Source: Pyrocephalus nanus
Taxonomy: Eukaryota; Chordata; Aves; Passeriformes; Tyrannidae
Direction of reading: 5' to 3'
NCBI GenBank assembly: GCA_038380795.1
Contig: CM076260.1
Span: 6,402,033 to 6,466,032 of the forward strand
DNA: 64,000 nucleotides
This document shows, one piece after another, positions 27,301 through 42,300 of this stretch (positions are counted from its first letter, which is position 1; each line of letters starts with the position of its first letter). The translations under genes and the position numbers were made by a program. The notes below the pieces were generated by a model. That model had not been told where the DNA came from. It did not search any database and saw only the letters and a program-made list of their open reading frames with translations.

Positions 27301-30300
27301 CATCAAAGAGGACCTGCAGTGGTTAATGGATCCCATGTTTCTCTGGACCAGCAATAGAGGCACTTAACTGATAGAAGGGAAAGAAACGTCTTCCTGTCCT
27401 CCTGTGTGAGGGAAGCTGATAAAACACATGGGCTGCAGGAGCTGGATCTCTGTCTCACCCTCTGCCATCTCTGATCCCTGCTTTCGTTGATCTAAAGCAC
27501 TGTTTGGTGGCTGATGATTGACAGCACATTAACTGTTATTCTATAAAACAGTTACAAAACCTATAATTAAATTTTCATATATATATATAAAAGAAAATAT
27601 AATAGAAAATAAATGCAATCAGCATTTTAAGATGGTTTTATCTGGCTGTTGACATGGCAACACCATAAAATATTATTAAGGTATTATTTTTAGAAGTGTT
27701 TTAAAAATAACTTTTTTCTAATGGGAAACACTGATTGAAAGATCTGTGCTTCCTCTAGTTACTCCTCTTAATTTAGATTTCTTTGGTCTGCTACTGCTAA
27801 ATGTGGTGAGTTGACTGCTGTGCTTTCTTGTATCAGGGCTTGGGTGGTTTTCTCGCATGTTTTTAGGTCTCTTGTATTTTGCAATTATTAACAAGACTTC
27901 ATGTCACAATCTGTTTTGACACCTGCTTGGCACAAGCTTTATAGGTATCCAGCTCTCCATGACAAAATTGAACTATTTGTATGTATAGAAAAGATATGCA
28001 CGTGTACTAAAACATATAATTTGTATCAAGATCTGAAATTCCAAGCCTGCTTCTGCATTCTCTCTGTAGGGATCGGTTTTCCTTAGATAGGAAAGTCCAG
28101 CTGTTTGTCTGTTCCTGACCTTCAGGTATTACATTTATTCAGTGGCTCAAGTTTGTAAGTCTGAAGAGACTCAGTAAAATTTTTATGCTTCCCAGAGATC
28201 CCGCTTACTCCACGTGTTGCATATTGTGAGAAAGAAGTGGTACCTTGCCTGACTGATGGTGCTTTTCGTCCTACACAGCAAGACAGGATGATTATCTGAT
28301 CTATATTTAGCATAGATTATAACACATTTTAAAATGTTGGTAACTTGTTAAACAATGTTACATGACGTGGGTGTGATTTAATAAAGGCAACGCTGCGGCT
28401 CTGTCTGCAAACTGGAGAAGTGTGAGACTGGTTTGAGTCACTTCTGTAGCTAATTATATTTTATTCTTGAGGGAGGAAGTTAGAAATTGCTATTTGAATC
28501 TGCAGCAGGCGCAGATGTAAATAATTCAGCTTTTTTCTCCAACCATTTATGAAATTCTGCTGTGCAGAGAGTCCACTGGTGTCTTCTGGCATCACTTGAT
28601 GGCTGGGAACTTTGCTTCCCAGGACTTTGCATCCTTTCTCATGTTTAAAGAGTGTGAGAACTTCCAACTGAAATGGATAGCTCTGTGTAAAACTCTCATA
28701 AGGAATATTTAGAGGGATTTTGAAAGCCGTGCTCAGCTGATGATGGCCTTGGAGTGAGCTGTGCTATGTTGAGAAGCTACAGCAAGAGTTGCTCCCACAG
28801 CATTGTGTCTGTACATCCTGTGGAAACTACTAGGGATTCATTTCAGCTGGCAACTTTATTCTAACTTCAGTCAGGAATGGAAGTGCCTTTGACTGGGATG
28901 TGCAGATTATGAAGCAGTTTCAGTTTTGGAAGAGGCAAAGGCAAGGAGTGATGCTGCCTTACTGTTGGTTCAGCCTCACTATGGGTCAGCACTTAAACCC
29001 AGTGATTTACTGTTAAACCGTCCCTACTTCAGCCATAAATTAGGCCCCCAAAAATCGACCCACGACATGTGTTAAAATGTCCAGAAGGTAAATTGTCTTG
29101 CAAAACAAAGGTTATCAAGTTTTTCCATTTTTCACATGGTAACTGCTTTCAACTTTCAAGGTGATTTGTTTCTATTTTCAAGAATTAATATTTAATCCTC
29201 TAGGGAGTCAGTGGCAGCCTCTGACCTCTCCCAGCTGAGTTCTTCTGCTGGGAGATGGAATCTGCTCTGATCTCTGGAATGTTTCAGGGAAGGAGCTCAG
29301 GAGCTTCTCAGCTATTTTGGTTCATAAACTTTCTTGCTCTGTCCCTTTAGTTAATGGAAAATAATGGGACAGGAATAGCTGCAGATTGCTCATCTTTCTT
29401 TCTTTGCCTTTGTTAAATATTTTGCCTCTGTGGGTACCTGCACTGAGAGTGAGAAATCATATTTTGTAGTGAAGGAGGAGACACTGGCAAAATGAAGGGA
29501 TGGGGGATACCTTAGATTGGAGTGAGTGGGGCTGTAAAAGCTAAAGCTGCCTGTCTGTTGCCGTAACTAAAACTGTAAACATGAGAGGTAACGGGGGCTT
29601 AAATAATTAGTTATGTGAAGATTTTTGTATTCCAGGAACTGTGATGTTTCCTTGCACTTGAACAGATTAAGGCTGACAGTATCTCTTCTGCAGGCAGCTG
29701 TACAGATTTTTATATGCATTTATATACAGTCACATTTATATGTGTTATTTTTCAGTGATGGGGTTTTCAAGGCTGTGTCTTGTATAAATGAAACTATTGC
29801 CTGTAGATTTATTACAAGCTTTCAATTCCTCCCTGTCCCCTAAAATGACAGGTTCAATTCCAAGTTCCTTATTTTCTGCTTGGTAAAATATGAATCATGA
29901 TCTTAATTTGCCAGTCCATGAGTTCTTTATTGCTGTTCTTATGGGGATGAGATAATTGTATGTGGAGGCTCAGGCATTTATCTTTGTGTATTCTTCATCT
30001 CAGCCTCTTTAGAGATTGAAACCATTTTCTGCTTCTTGAGATCTTGCTTTAAAATGTACTCAGCCAGTAACAGAAATGCACATTGCTTTTGTACAGGCTG
30101 ATGTTGTAGTGGAATTAATATAAGAACTTGAAAGGGGATTGTTCTTTTGTATAATGACATAAATAGGAGATGGGTGGCTCAAGTCTTAATGTTTATGCTT
30201 GAAGAATCCAGCTAAGGATTGAGATTCGTTGGATAATGAACTTCCCTGTGCCCGATAATTCAACAGTAGAATTCATATTTTTAACTCGTGGCCCTTCAGA

Positions 30301-33300
30301 CAATCTGACCTGCTTTCTGCATCTCCACTGCCTCGCTGATCTGAGTGCTCTTGGCTTCTGGCGAGGGAAGTGGGGGGGATCCAGATGTCCCTGCTGGAGC
30401 GATGGGTGGGCGAGTGGCTGATGGTGGGAAGGCAGCTCCTCCCTCCCTTCCAAAGTAGGTCAGGACCGCCCCCTTATTTGCTTATTTTAATAGGCATCAT
30501 GAGGCTGTGGATGAATTTAAATGTGTTGCATTTTTGTCTGCATATAAAGAATAGTTCTTGCTTCACGTGTTGCTGTACCTAAATGGTTTTGAGGTTTTTA
30601 TATGCAAATGTGCATTTCCCTGAGGAATTGTTAAACTGTGACAGGTGCAATTAAAGCAACGGCCCCTTAAGATCACCCCAATCTTTTTTTTTTTTTTTTT
30701 GCTGTTGAGATGAATTTATACTCGTTTTTGCATACCAGCCTTTAGTGACTTCAGCAGATTTAAGTGTTGCAAAACACACATTTAGTGAAGATTATGAAAA
30801 CTTCAAACCTTTGTGACTAGTGCTGTAGTTTGCAACAGAAGAAGTGGGTGGTTACTTCCCAGTTGAGCATGTTTCATGCCAAGAGACAGTCTGTATTGAC
30901 CTTGTACTGCCAAGTCATAAATGCATAAAATCTGTGCTGCTAATGGAAACACTGACAAGGCCTTGAACTGCAGTGGGCTGTCATAATAACAATATTAAAA
31001 TTTCCAGCTGCAGTTAATGTCAGGTTTTCATTTTGGTTTTGCTGGCTGGCAGCTGGCAGAAGCCTCGTCTCAGAACAAGCTGAAGCGTCCTGGAGTGTTT
31101 TGTTGGTATTGTCACAACACAGACTCTCTCTGATAGTTCAGATATAGGAGGCTGACTTAAAACCCACCAAAAAAACAAACAAAGAAAATTGCCTTACTTG
31201 TGAAGCCAATGAATAGGAGTCTTGGGCATGTTCAGGTTGGGTGTAGTGATAGCTTGGACATGAGACCTGTGGGCAGTGAACTTAAAGCAAGCTGTTAGAG
31301 CAGAGATGTAAGAATTGCAGACTCTCATTAACACTACTAATGGGGTATTTATTGATGTTTACATTGATTAGTGTCAGTTTTCAGAGATCCAAACTGTATT
31401 GTTTAGAAATTACTTCCTTTGTGAAATCCTAACATGTCCAAAAGGTCAGAGTCATAGTGATGATGCCCAGGATGAAGTTGCTGGTGAGGGTGGTGGGTGT
31501 GTATGTCAGAGGATCCTTGTGTGTGCTTTCAAAAATGAATCTTGGAGCATTTTCCTGCTGTTAGAGCACTGATGTGAACTACAAGATTATGCTGTAGTAG
31601 ACCATGTGCAGGTGTGGAGACCGGGAATTCCTGAATTTGCTTTGACGTGGTTTGATTTTAATGTGGTTTTTAATGCCCTGAGGAAGGGTAATTAATGTTG
31701 CAGTTCCTCTTTAACAGGAAAAAAAAAATAGTGCTTGCTTTACAAGAAAGTTTTAAAGGATAGTATGTTAAATATGGAAGAAGTAGTTGTTGGCTTATCC
31801 ATGCCTTGCTTGCTACCTACTTCTGTAGTTCTTTGTTAAAACTGGATTTACCATTGTCTGCTGTGGCAGGACCCTGTTGCGTGGTTGTTACACATCTTTT
31901 TGTTGTAAATCTGATGGATTTGCAGCATTCTGCTACTGTTTTTGTCACACAGTCACCTTGAGCTTTTCTGTGCAACCTCTTTCCTTTTGTATGCCTTGGA
32001 GTAGGATGGTTTCTCTTCACTGTGTATCAAAGTTCATCTTTCATATCTTGTCTGTATTAGGCCAGTCGGGTGTATCAGCCTTTCCCAATGTCTGATTGTT
32101 CTTTCTGGTTTCTCCTGATGAAATTCTTCATCAGTAAATCTTCAGCCTTTGAATCTGCCTGCAAGATTTTCTTCAAGATGTAATGAGTGGTCACAGAATT
32201 ATTTTAGACTCTATTTTTAAATTTAATCCAGTATAGTTTCTGTTAAAATTAACCACTGTCTTGTGTTAGACTTTGAATATTTCCTACCTGTCACCACTCG
32301 ATTACGAACTCAATACTGGCAAGAAAGGCACTCCAGCATTCTTCCTTTTGGTTTTGGGTCCTTGGTCTTTTGTAGTGGGCACTGCTTTTGCCTCAAATAA
32401 TTTCCTGTTGTTTTTAACTGGTCTATTAGGTTGCTGCTTTTGATGCTACTGTTGGACTTAAAAGTATATATTCTGTTTAATTCAAATTATTGCTTACTGT
32501 GATCTTACCTCACAGAGTGTTCTAATATTTGGAAGTGTTGTGTGTGTGCTGTTCTGCTTTTTTATTTCTTCTAATAAATTAAAAAGAAAAAGAGGGAGGT
32601 CATGCCTGTGTAAGGCTTCCCCAGTTCCTTTTTGCAACAGTGTGCTTTTTACAAAGTTATTGAAGCAGCTGCTTCTGAAGCCTTGTGCAAAGTGCAGAGT
32701 TGGGGAAGCAACCTGGAGCTGATTCCTTAGTGGAAGTGTCACAATTGGGAAACTGGTTAACTGGAAGTTCCTGGAGCAGCTTGGAGATTTTGGAGGCTGT
32801 ATAAATCACATAGCAAAATATTATAATTTTAAAAATCCAGAGGCAGAAGCACTTCAGGCAAGTTCTCAAGTACCAGTATGTTTTCCCAATGAGCGGAATG
32901 GCCCTAACAGTAAGGCAGCTAGAAGGGTGTTTTGGAGGTGGCAAATGTTTCAGCTGTAGCCAAATTTAACAGCTTATGATTTATCAGACTTGCAGGTAAC
33001 TGGCTGAAAAACAAGATGAGAATGACAAAGTCTTTGAAATGTGAAATGTCTGTTCAGATGGGAAGTGGACAGGGTTCTGCTATCCTGGAGGGTTGGTGGT
33101 TTTTTTGTTTGGGTTTTCTTTTTTCTTTTTTTTTTTTCCCTTTTGGACTTGGAAGATGGGATCTCAGCACAGCTAAGATCTCCAGGGCAGAAGTCAGTGC
33201 AGATAAAGGAGAGTAACAGCAGGAACTACTTGACTGTTTTCTGAAAAGCCTTTTTTATGTCATGTAGATGAGTGGGAAGAAATACTGTGCTGTCTTGTAG

Positions 33301-36300
33301 TTTTGTTTATTTTACTTGCTCTGCTCTTTTGAGAAATAGGGAGGTGCTTTGGTCTTCTTGACTTGAGGTTTGTAGTATCTTTGAAAGCATCATTAGGTTT
33401 TCAGACCTGCTGAGTTTTCCAGCTGGACAGCTGCAGTAGGTGACCTGGGCTTTAATGTTCCAGAAAGCACCAGCAAGGTCCTGAGGAATATGTTTCTGCT
33501 ATTTTTGGCACTTCATCGATGCGTGGGTTTTGCTGTCCTATAGCTCATGTTTAAGAGTTCACACAAATAAGTTTGTATCTATGCCTTGCCAGTATTGTTT
33601 TCAGTTATTATTAAAGATTTTATTGCTGCTACCTCTGCATTAAGTAGTGGAGTTGTCAACCAGTGGCTACTGATGGTGGATGCAAGAATTGTTCTGAAGT
33701 AGATCACAAAAAGCTGCAAAGTGCTAATGGGTGTTTGCTTTCCTCCAGACATTGTAATTCTGTGGTGGTGAGAAAGCTGATGGGCTTTGAGTGTCTTGCT
33801 GAGTGCACAGATGTGTGAGATTCGGTGAATGCAATAAACTTGGGTTTTCAGAAAGTGTTTGATAAAGTTCTCCATCAAGTTATTGAAGGAATAAAGTTGC
33901 TGTGAGACTGAATGAAAAGTTCCTTTATGGATTGGAAGATTCTTTATAAACAAAGGACTTAACAATGACTTGTGACGATAGAGGAGAGTCTCTCATGGGA
34001 TCTCCAGGAGCCAGTTGTGGTAGTGTCTTTGTTCAGCACCTCTGGTCTTCTGGAGAGGGGATTTTAACAGTGGACACTCCCGTTTTGTGAGTGCTATTAA
34101 ACTCTAATGTAGTTCAGTGCCATGCTGATGGCAAGGAGCTGAGAAGACAAAAAGAGGGAGCCAAATGCCAAGTGATGTGTGTAGGAAAAGCTAATCCATG
34201 TCATGCCTGCCAGTTGCAAGGTGAGCATCAGCTCATGAATATGTGATGTCGCTTTCAGTTCTCTGAACTCCTCTACTTGGGGGGCAGTGAGAGCCCAAAA
34301 CACCGGCAGGATGCCAGGGGTCATCAGTTCACTTGAGACTGGGATATACAAAAGCCCCTGGATAGATGGTTAAAGGGATGGATCAGCTGTCTGACATGGG
34401 GCTGAGGGGGCTGGGACTCTTCAGCTGAGAAGACAAAGCCAAGGGGAAGTACGGTCCAAGTTTACACAGCTATGGAGGTTGTGACAAACGAAATTCAGTG
34501 ATGGGGAGAACACCCCGGGGGACTAGTAAGGTGTCAGCCTAGAGCAGATGGGAGAGAGAAGCTTCTTTATGTACCAAAATCTGGTGTCTATCCCCAAGAA
34601 TGCTGTGGAGGCAGACAGGACCATGGGTGCCAAAAGGGGTTAGACAGGGCCAGCTGCAGACATAAAAAGGAGATGTATCTCCCTAATGAAACCCTTATGG
34701 GTGCTCTGGGAATGAGGGAGGATCTGAGTTGCAGGATAGCTCTCTGCAGAGCCTCTGGAATTGCAGCCTCTGGGAGCGTGTTCTGCACTAGATGGGTCAT
34801 TGATCCTCCTTAATGGGTTTCTTGTGCAAAGTGGTGGTTTCCTTCTCCCAGAGTGTCTGTTCTCCACTGGAATCTTGCTTAATGAGCTGATGTGAGAGAG
34901 TAACTGCTGCATACTCTGCCTTTTTATCAAGAACTGATGCTTTCTTTTTTATAGGCTTCTTAGTCTTGATTGGCACATTCAATTCCAGGGCTAACATACT
35001 AATTTAGAAAGATAGAAAGATGGGAGACAACTACCAGAAAAATTATGTCTGTGTTATTTTCCTCCTATACCTTTCCCCTCACTTGCTCCCGCTGTTTCTT
35101 GTGTCTCACTTTCTTCTCCACTCTTGTCTTTCAGCAGTGCAACTGCATCTTATCTGTAAACACCTTGGAGCTTCCTGAGGCAGAGATAATTGCCTAATAT
35201 CATTTTGTATAATAAATTTTTTTATTGCCCTGCCCTATGGATCTGCCATTGAAGTAATATTTATATGTTTAGAAATGTTTTCAAATATGAGCTGTGACAT
35301 GACACTTGTAATACAGGACTTCTGGGCTCAAAGCTACTTTTCTTAGAGTTGGAGTAGATGGTTAGAATGCTGCCCCTGTTTCTGAATTCTCTTAGCACAT
35401 CAGCTTACCTTTTTACTAACATGATTGTATGGAAGGGTCAAGTTTATCAAGGCCTTTGCTGTGTTTAGTTGCAGGATGCCATGATTTTTGAGTATAATAT
35501 ATTATTAGACCTGAAATGGTAAGTACCTGAAATCTGTTAGTCTGTTGAATGCCTGTCTAAAATCACTGACCCCTTGAGTAATTTAAGTGGCCTCTCAGTC
35601 TTTTAAATCTCTTGTTTCAGGAAGTTAAGAAGGATGTAGAGCCCAAGGATGATGCTGTACCACTCAGGAGGGAGAAATCTGGCAATGTAGCCAGTCTTGT
35701 GCAGCGGATGAGCAGCTATGGGCTTCCAGCAGGAGGATTTCAGCCTCATCCCCCATCCAAAGGATTCAAGAAGAGTATGTAGTCCTTCCAGTTCCTTCAA
35801 TTGCGTAAGCTTCTGACGGGCTTTTAAAAAATGAACATGAATTATTTAATGCCTGACTTAGTTTTAAGGTTATATGGAAAACTAGAAAGCATAAGGGGAA
35901 AAACTGATTTGAAGCCAAGTTTTGCTTGTGGATGTACGAGCAGAAAGCTTATATGTAGGTTTTAAGAGCAATAATAGGGATGAATTTTCTTGGGAACAGG
36001 ATTTAGACACCTTTCAGATGTCAGAGAGCTCTGTAACTTCATGTGAGCTCTGGTTGTATTATCAGTGAGATAATTATGAATGAGAACTGCAGGTCTTTTC
36101 ATGACAATCAGAAATCTCTTCCTGTGGTCTTCTTAAAGGAAGTGTTAAAACATGAAGCTCTGTTAAAATTTCAAGGGTTTGTGACAAAGGAACATTCCAG
36201 AGTTCAGATTCCTCTGGGCAGGCCTGCTTCTGGTGTGAAATAAGGTGGAGTTGGTGGTGTCTAAACAAAATTAGTGGTTTTCCTTTTGTTATTAACAGCA

Positions 36301-39300
36301 ACCCTCAGGATGGTCAGGAGCACACGGTGTTGTTGCCTCTGTGTCTGTGGTTTCTGTGTTTTAATGCCAGTTTTTAAATCATGGTGACCAAAATGTAGAG
36401 CAGAAAATTTGCCATTCCCTGCATCCAGCAAATTGACTTGTGATTTGTATTGGGACATATCAGTCTCTTATAAGACATTGCTCTAAATTACGCTGGCTTC
36501 CTCTCTCTTACAAGGGATTCGAGGCTTTTATGATTTAAGCTTGCTTTTTAAAAAAAAAAAAGCATTCAGAACTTACTGTTTCTGGTGTGTTTATGCTTTG
36601 AGATTTTGCCCATAAAAGGAGAGGAGCCACTGGTTGTCTTTGAAAGCCCTGAAATGAGACTACCAGATTTATAAATTTCTGGATACTTTGTTCTAGGCAA
36701 CTAAGGGTTCAGAATTACTTTTTAGTATCTCTTGGTCTGCATGTGCTTATTGGCAACACCAGTATGTGCCTGTTGGATGTTTACATCAGCAGGCTTTGGA
36801 AAAATCTAGCCTGAAGGATTAAGGCTGTTCCTGGATAAATGCAGCCAGGCTCTGGAAGGGAATAAGCATGATTCTTATGGGTCCTCCTAACTGGAGATAT
36901 TCTAGGATTCAGTGAACATGATCTGATACAAATTCAGCTGCCAGCTATTTGTTTTGGTCTCCCCAACCCTGGAATGATCCCATATCTCATGTTTTATCCT
37001 CATGCTGGTGGCTGTAGCCAGAGTAATAGGTACAACTTGCTCTCCAGCTCCACAGTACTCTGGCTAGTCTCTTCTTTTTGGAAGAAAATGATGTTCCAGC
37101 ACCTTCCTTTAGGGATACAGTTGTTTACTTGGTGCAGTGACAATCTTCATTTCCATTTTACTTGCTATTCCCTTTTTCTTGGAAGGTTGTTTAAACAGCT
37201 CCAGCAGATCCCATTTGCTCTGTGCCTGGGCAATCACTTGCATCCTTCAAAAGGTTTTCAGAGCTTAGTTGTCTTTTTCACTTCCAGTTCCTCACCTGGT
37301 AAAATGAGGTTTATAATGCTAAAGAAACCTTTAATTTTTTTTTTAATAGCAAGTTTCCGTGTGCAGTGAGCCAGGTTGTCTGTGCCTGCTCAGCTCCTTG
37401 TGTTGTTCTCATGTGCAGCTCCTGCTGAATTCAGGTATTTTGTGTCAGGTGGGTGGTAAGCTGCAGGCAGAATTCCCATCAGTTAGATGTCTGCCTTTAT
37501 TCAGCAGAAGGAAAACACGGAAGGTGGGGTGAGTGACTGCAACAAAGGGCTAAATTTGGTTTACCCTGTACAAAGCAAACAAAACCTGAAGCCAGACAAG
37601 TTGTTTTGGAAAGGGACAGAATTGCCTGCAGGCTGCCAGCCCAGCAGTCCTGCAGCACCACTTGAAGCTGGAGGGTTGTTTCCTGAGTTGAGTTGGCTAC
37701 CTTAAAATCACAGAATATCCTGAGTTGGAAGAGACCCACTCATCAGGATATTTGAATCCAACTCCTGGCCCTGCACAGGACATCTCAAGAATCACACAAT
37801 GTGCCTGAGAGTGTTGTCCAAATGCTTCTTGAACTTTGTCAGGGTTAGTCCTGTGACCACTTCTCTGAGGAACCTATTCCAGTGCCCAATCACCCTTTGG
37901 GTGAAGAACCTTCCCCTAATATCCAGCCTACACCTCTCCTGACACAGCTTTATGCCATTAACTTTCCAAGGTTAGTCTAAGGATTTTCAAAACTGGAAGG
38001 CAGTACTTCCTAAACTGGGTCTCACTGAAAGCATACCTTGGGTGAGGAAGAGTTCTGGATGTGAAATGCATCCATGGGTTTGTTTTCTCCCCCCATTTAG
38101 GTAGAATTACAGTATTAAAAAGGAATGCTGAGATCAGATTTATACCAAATGGTTGTGACTTTTTAATTTGCTTTTTTTTGGTATCAGTTAATCTCCTACA
38201 AAGGAGGAGCCCTGAAAGCGCTGCAGGAGGCAGTAAAGGCCAGTGAACCGTTTATTGCAATTACTGTAAACTGAACAATCCCTCTGGGCTGATGCATGAG
38301 CTCCAGTGGAGGCAAAAGAAGGGGGTATTATGTGGGCAATTATGTGTTATTAGAAATAACCCACAGAGTTTCATATTCCGGGTTTATTTGCACAGGTCAT
38401 ATACCAGCATGTAGAAAACTCTTGGTTTGGTGAGGCCTCCCTCAGAAATTTTAGATGCAGAATGTTGCTCAGATGTCTGGCGTGTTTTGTACTGAGAATG
38501 CTGGGTGTGGCTGTCTTCTAAATGTCTGACTTTGGACTTTCAACACTGCTATAATAAGACAAGGATCAATCTTGGAGGCAGTATCTGTGTTTTGAAATGT
38601 TTTTACACAGCTAATTTTAATTGTTGAAGCTTCAGTGTGAAAGGAGTACAAATTATACAGCTGTTGTAAGATTAGGCTTTACCACGTCAAGCTTTTGATT
38701 CGTATTTTCATTTAAACTGAAGCAGATTGCTTTTGAGGAGGATAGGGAATGTGTGTGGGTCACAGCTCAGGATGACAACTGCCTTCAAAAGTGTGCTGGC
38801 TGCTCTGCTGTGGAAAAGGTCTGAAGGCATGGCCTCTTGTTTGAAGGAGGAATGCATAAACTCTCTGGGTTCAGCAGCAGCATCACTCCAGGATATGTGC
38901 ACAGTAATTAGGCAATGTGGGTTCACGCTGCTGTGGCTGGAGGGGTTGTTGGAAGCCACTTCAATGCTCCCCCATCTCGGGATGTCATTTTGTCTTTTTA
39001 GTGCCTGCAGAGCTTTAATGATATGTGGCAAACATCTGAAGATTGCACTTAATTTTAATTTTGCTTTTGTCAAACGCTGCTAATTGACGCTTAGTTTGAA
39101 TTCCTCGACTCCATGCTGGCACTGAGAAAAGGGAGATTTTTTGCATTCACAGATTTAAATGAGCTTGGATTTTGAAATATGAGCCCAGCAAATGTTGGCA
39201 TTACCTCAGAGCTGTGGTTAGCAAGGTTTGTGTTGGAGGGCAGAAGGGCTATCAGTGCACAACAAAAGGTGTCACTGCTTTCAGGATGGCTTGAAGACTG

Positions 39301-42300
39301 GAGGCTGCATGTTACCTTCAAAGCAGGTGCTAACTGGAAGCAGCTGTCATTCCTGCAGATTTTGGTCAGGAAATAGCTTGAAAAATGTTAGTGGGAATTT
39401 ACCTGACTCTTGAGTCAACACGTTTTCAGACATTGTTGGTAATTAGCAATACAGTGTTGGAATTTTGTCTGCCTGTTCTCAACCTCCACCTAAGTGGTGG
39501 CTTGATAGACTAACATGACAAAACAAACTGGAAAACCAGCATCAGAAGCAACATAGCTTTTTGGGATGGCTTTTGAGTCTTCTAGTCAGATTGGATCCTC
39601 AGGAGCTTGAGTGTAGGAAAGACTGGTTTTCCTTTGTGGGTGTTCTTACTTGTGCTGTTCCCCTCGGCTCAGGGTCCAAGAAGCGTCAGTGCAAAGTGCT
39701 CTTCGAGTACATCCCGCAGAACGAAGATGAGCTGGAACTCAAGGTGGGGGATGTGATCGACATCAACGACGAGGTAAGAGCTGTTTTGCAGAGCTGATCA
39801 TCTTTTATGTGCCAGAAGTCAAATTGATTTTTTTTTTTTGGCTGATTGCTTGGTTTGCAAGCATGTTGGAAAAACAGCATGGGAAAAGTAGTGTTTTTGC
39901 AGCTAAAGCTATTAGTTTAGGAGTTACTTCTCTAGGGATCTAATCCCAAATCAATGAATACTAGATGTTTACGGGAAGTATTTGATCATCACAGCAATAA
40001 ATTGTGATCTGTATCACAGATTCATTTTTTGAAAGGCTTTTACAGATCTTTGGTCCTGTGTGATTGTTATTTTTAGAATGCTTTTGCTAAAACTGTTGGA
40101 CCAGTTGCCTTTAAGTCGACATACTCGAGCTTGGTTTAGGTGAATGTTATTTGTCCTGATTCTCCAGTTTTATGCTCTCTTGTAAGCACATTGAAGCACT
40201 GAACTATCATTACCAATATTCAGCACAGAAGCCTGTAGCTGTAGTACAATACACTTCACCTCACTTGCAGAATAATATGGAGCATACAAATGCACTCAAC
40301 AGCATGTTATTATTTCTGTTGCCTCCTTTTTCCACTGGGTAAGAAATACAGTTCAAGATATCTCAATGTTCAGACTTTGGCATTGGCCCCATGTGACTGA
40401 GGACAAGGGGTTTGGGGTGGGTTTTTTTAATCTGTTCCTACCTATGTGCTTCCTTGATATCTTTTCCAATCAGTAGCAACTTGTGGGAAGTTTTTGAAGA
40501 GAGTGCTAGTGCTCACCTGGCAGTTACCAGGAAGGACTTTTCCATTTTCCTAGCAGGGGACAAGCTGTGTCTTTAGATGCATTTGCACTAGTAGAATATA
40601 ATATCTTTGAGTAAACAGAGCGAGTGACTTGTGAAACCTGCTCACTGAACTCAGTTTCATAAATACCTTTGTGTGGGCGTTTGTAAAGGAGTGTTCCTGG
40701 GTAACCTCAGCAGTTTAATTTGTGGATGTTGCCTGTACTAGCAGTCATGACAGAATAAACAGAATAAAAAAATCAAGGCATTTCCTCATCTGGTTTCTTA
40801 AGGAATTTTTTTTTTTATTAGTCCTCATTCTTACTTCTCTGCAAATGATTTTAAAATATGTGTTTGTAGTACCCAGTCTTCACTACTTCTAAGAAAAACT
40901 GCTAAGAAAATTTTTAGGCAGATGCTACTAGGTAGAAAAATACTGCAGCTTACTATGAGCACACTGTTTTTATGGTGATGTAGAATAGACCTGGCAGGCG
41001 TAGACTAGGTCTGTCTGCTTCACAAAACTGTACTGATGGACCAGAAATGTGAAGAATGGTAGAAAATACTGTCCATTGGTTGTGCTGTATACTGGGGGAA
41101 CTTGTCTTCACTACGGTGAGATGATTCACTTCCATATATATATGTGTTTATATATATATATATATGTGCAGATAACTTGTAACTGTTACTTCAAGGAAAG
41201 ATCATTTGGTTACCTCTTTATGGGAAAAATATGGTAAAATGAGCATCAGTACTACATTACCTGAGAATAATTAATTATTTAGTCCTTGAGTTGTTTTTGT
41301 AAATTATGTCCTTAAAACTGACACCACTGATTGTGAAATCAGAGGTGGAGGCAGATGGGTTCAGAAACTAAATTACTAATGTTGAGGAGAGCCTTTAGGG
41401 AAGAAGAGTCTTGTGCTGTGTGCTGTTTGATTCTACAGGGTCTCTTATTTATAGAACATGTGAGTTTTACATGTGAAAAAAAAAGTACAGAGTGCATGTG
41501 ATAACTGTATAATTTCTGTGAAACATTTGTTTCTCTTTTATATCTTCCCCCCACTCTTGTCAGAAGCAGCACTAAATAGCAGATATATTTTTGTAGTATT
41601 ATATTTTTAGTATTTGCCTACTAGTGTTAGCAAGCAAAATAAAATTTCATCTAACATAATTAGTGAAGTTTTTATTAAAAAAACCCAAACTATATTGGCA
41701 AAGCTGCTTGTTTCAGCCTTTCTCCTTGTGTTTTGTTGAGAAGTCTTGAGCTTTTTGATAGAAATAAGTTGATGGGATTCACACTAAAAAGAGTTCTGCT
41801 GTGTGTACCAGAGCTGTACCTCCCTCCCTCTTGTGGAAATTGTATCACCCGGTAAGATTTTGAAATGGAAGTGGAAGGTTGGGAAATTGTCATCTGTGTT
41901 GCTGGCACCAACAGATGTGCAGATGTTCTCCACCAAAGCATGTAGAACTTCTTAAGCCTGTTTTTTTAATGTCAATTAAAGATACAAACTATATTACCAG
42001 AAAAAATATATAGTCATTTAAAGGCAGCTTGCTGAGGAGGTTGAAGCAAGTGTGCTCAAGAAATGTTTGTTTTGTTGCTGAGTGTCTCTGAACTGGCATC
42101 TCTTTGCGTTGCAACTCTGCAAAGTGCTTTGCTGACCATATTTCTTGGCAGAAGAAAAAAGGGATGCTCAAGCTGCTTTCTGTATCGTAAGCATTAAAAG
42201 TCCCTTTCTCCAGGCTCCTGGGTGTAGTCTGGGTGAGTCAAGGCATTTGTATTTTAGGTTTCTATCATGTGTTATGTAAAGCTTGAGGTGCCAGAGCCTG

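Larger units (their letters stand above)
18366..35620 (+). other. CD2AP intron 2 (17.3 kb)
   Basis: The donor is gtgagt at 18366 and the acceptor cttgtttcag ends at 35620; phase 0. Contents I can name: a 170-codon unrecognised open frame at 18712-19224, a GC- and purine-rich stretch at 20040-20470, a direct repeat at 21342-21380, TA microsatellites, a CpG-retaining patch at 22861-23470 and a weaker one at 24300-24570, a T17 run at 30684-30700, and a degraded CR1-like segment at about 34030-34660. I see nothing recognisable elsewhere. Confidence 0.9.

Noticed and set aside
27146..27367. 73-codon frame starting [17 protein letters not shown]
   Set aside because: It looks protein-like but has no homology I recognise and no splice or promoter context, in purine-rich intron DNA.
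29848..29862. ggttcaattcc resembling a tRNA T-loop box
   Set aside because: The flanks do not form a T stem, and no A box, anticodon arm or acceptor stem is present upstream.
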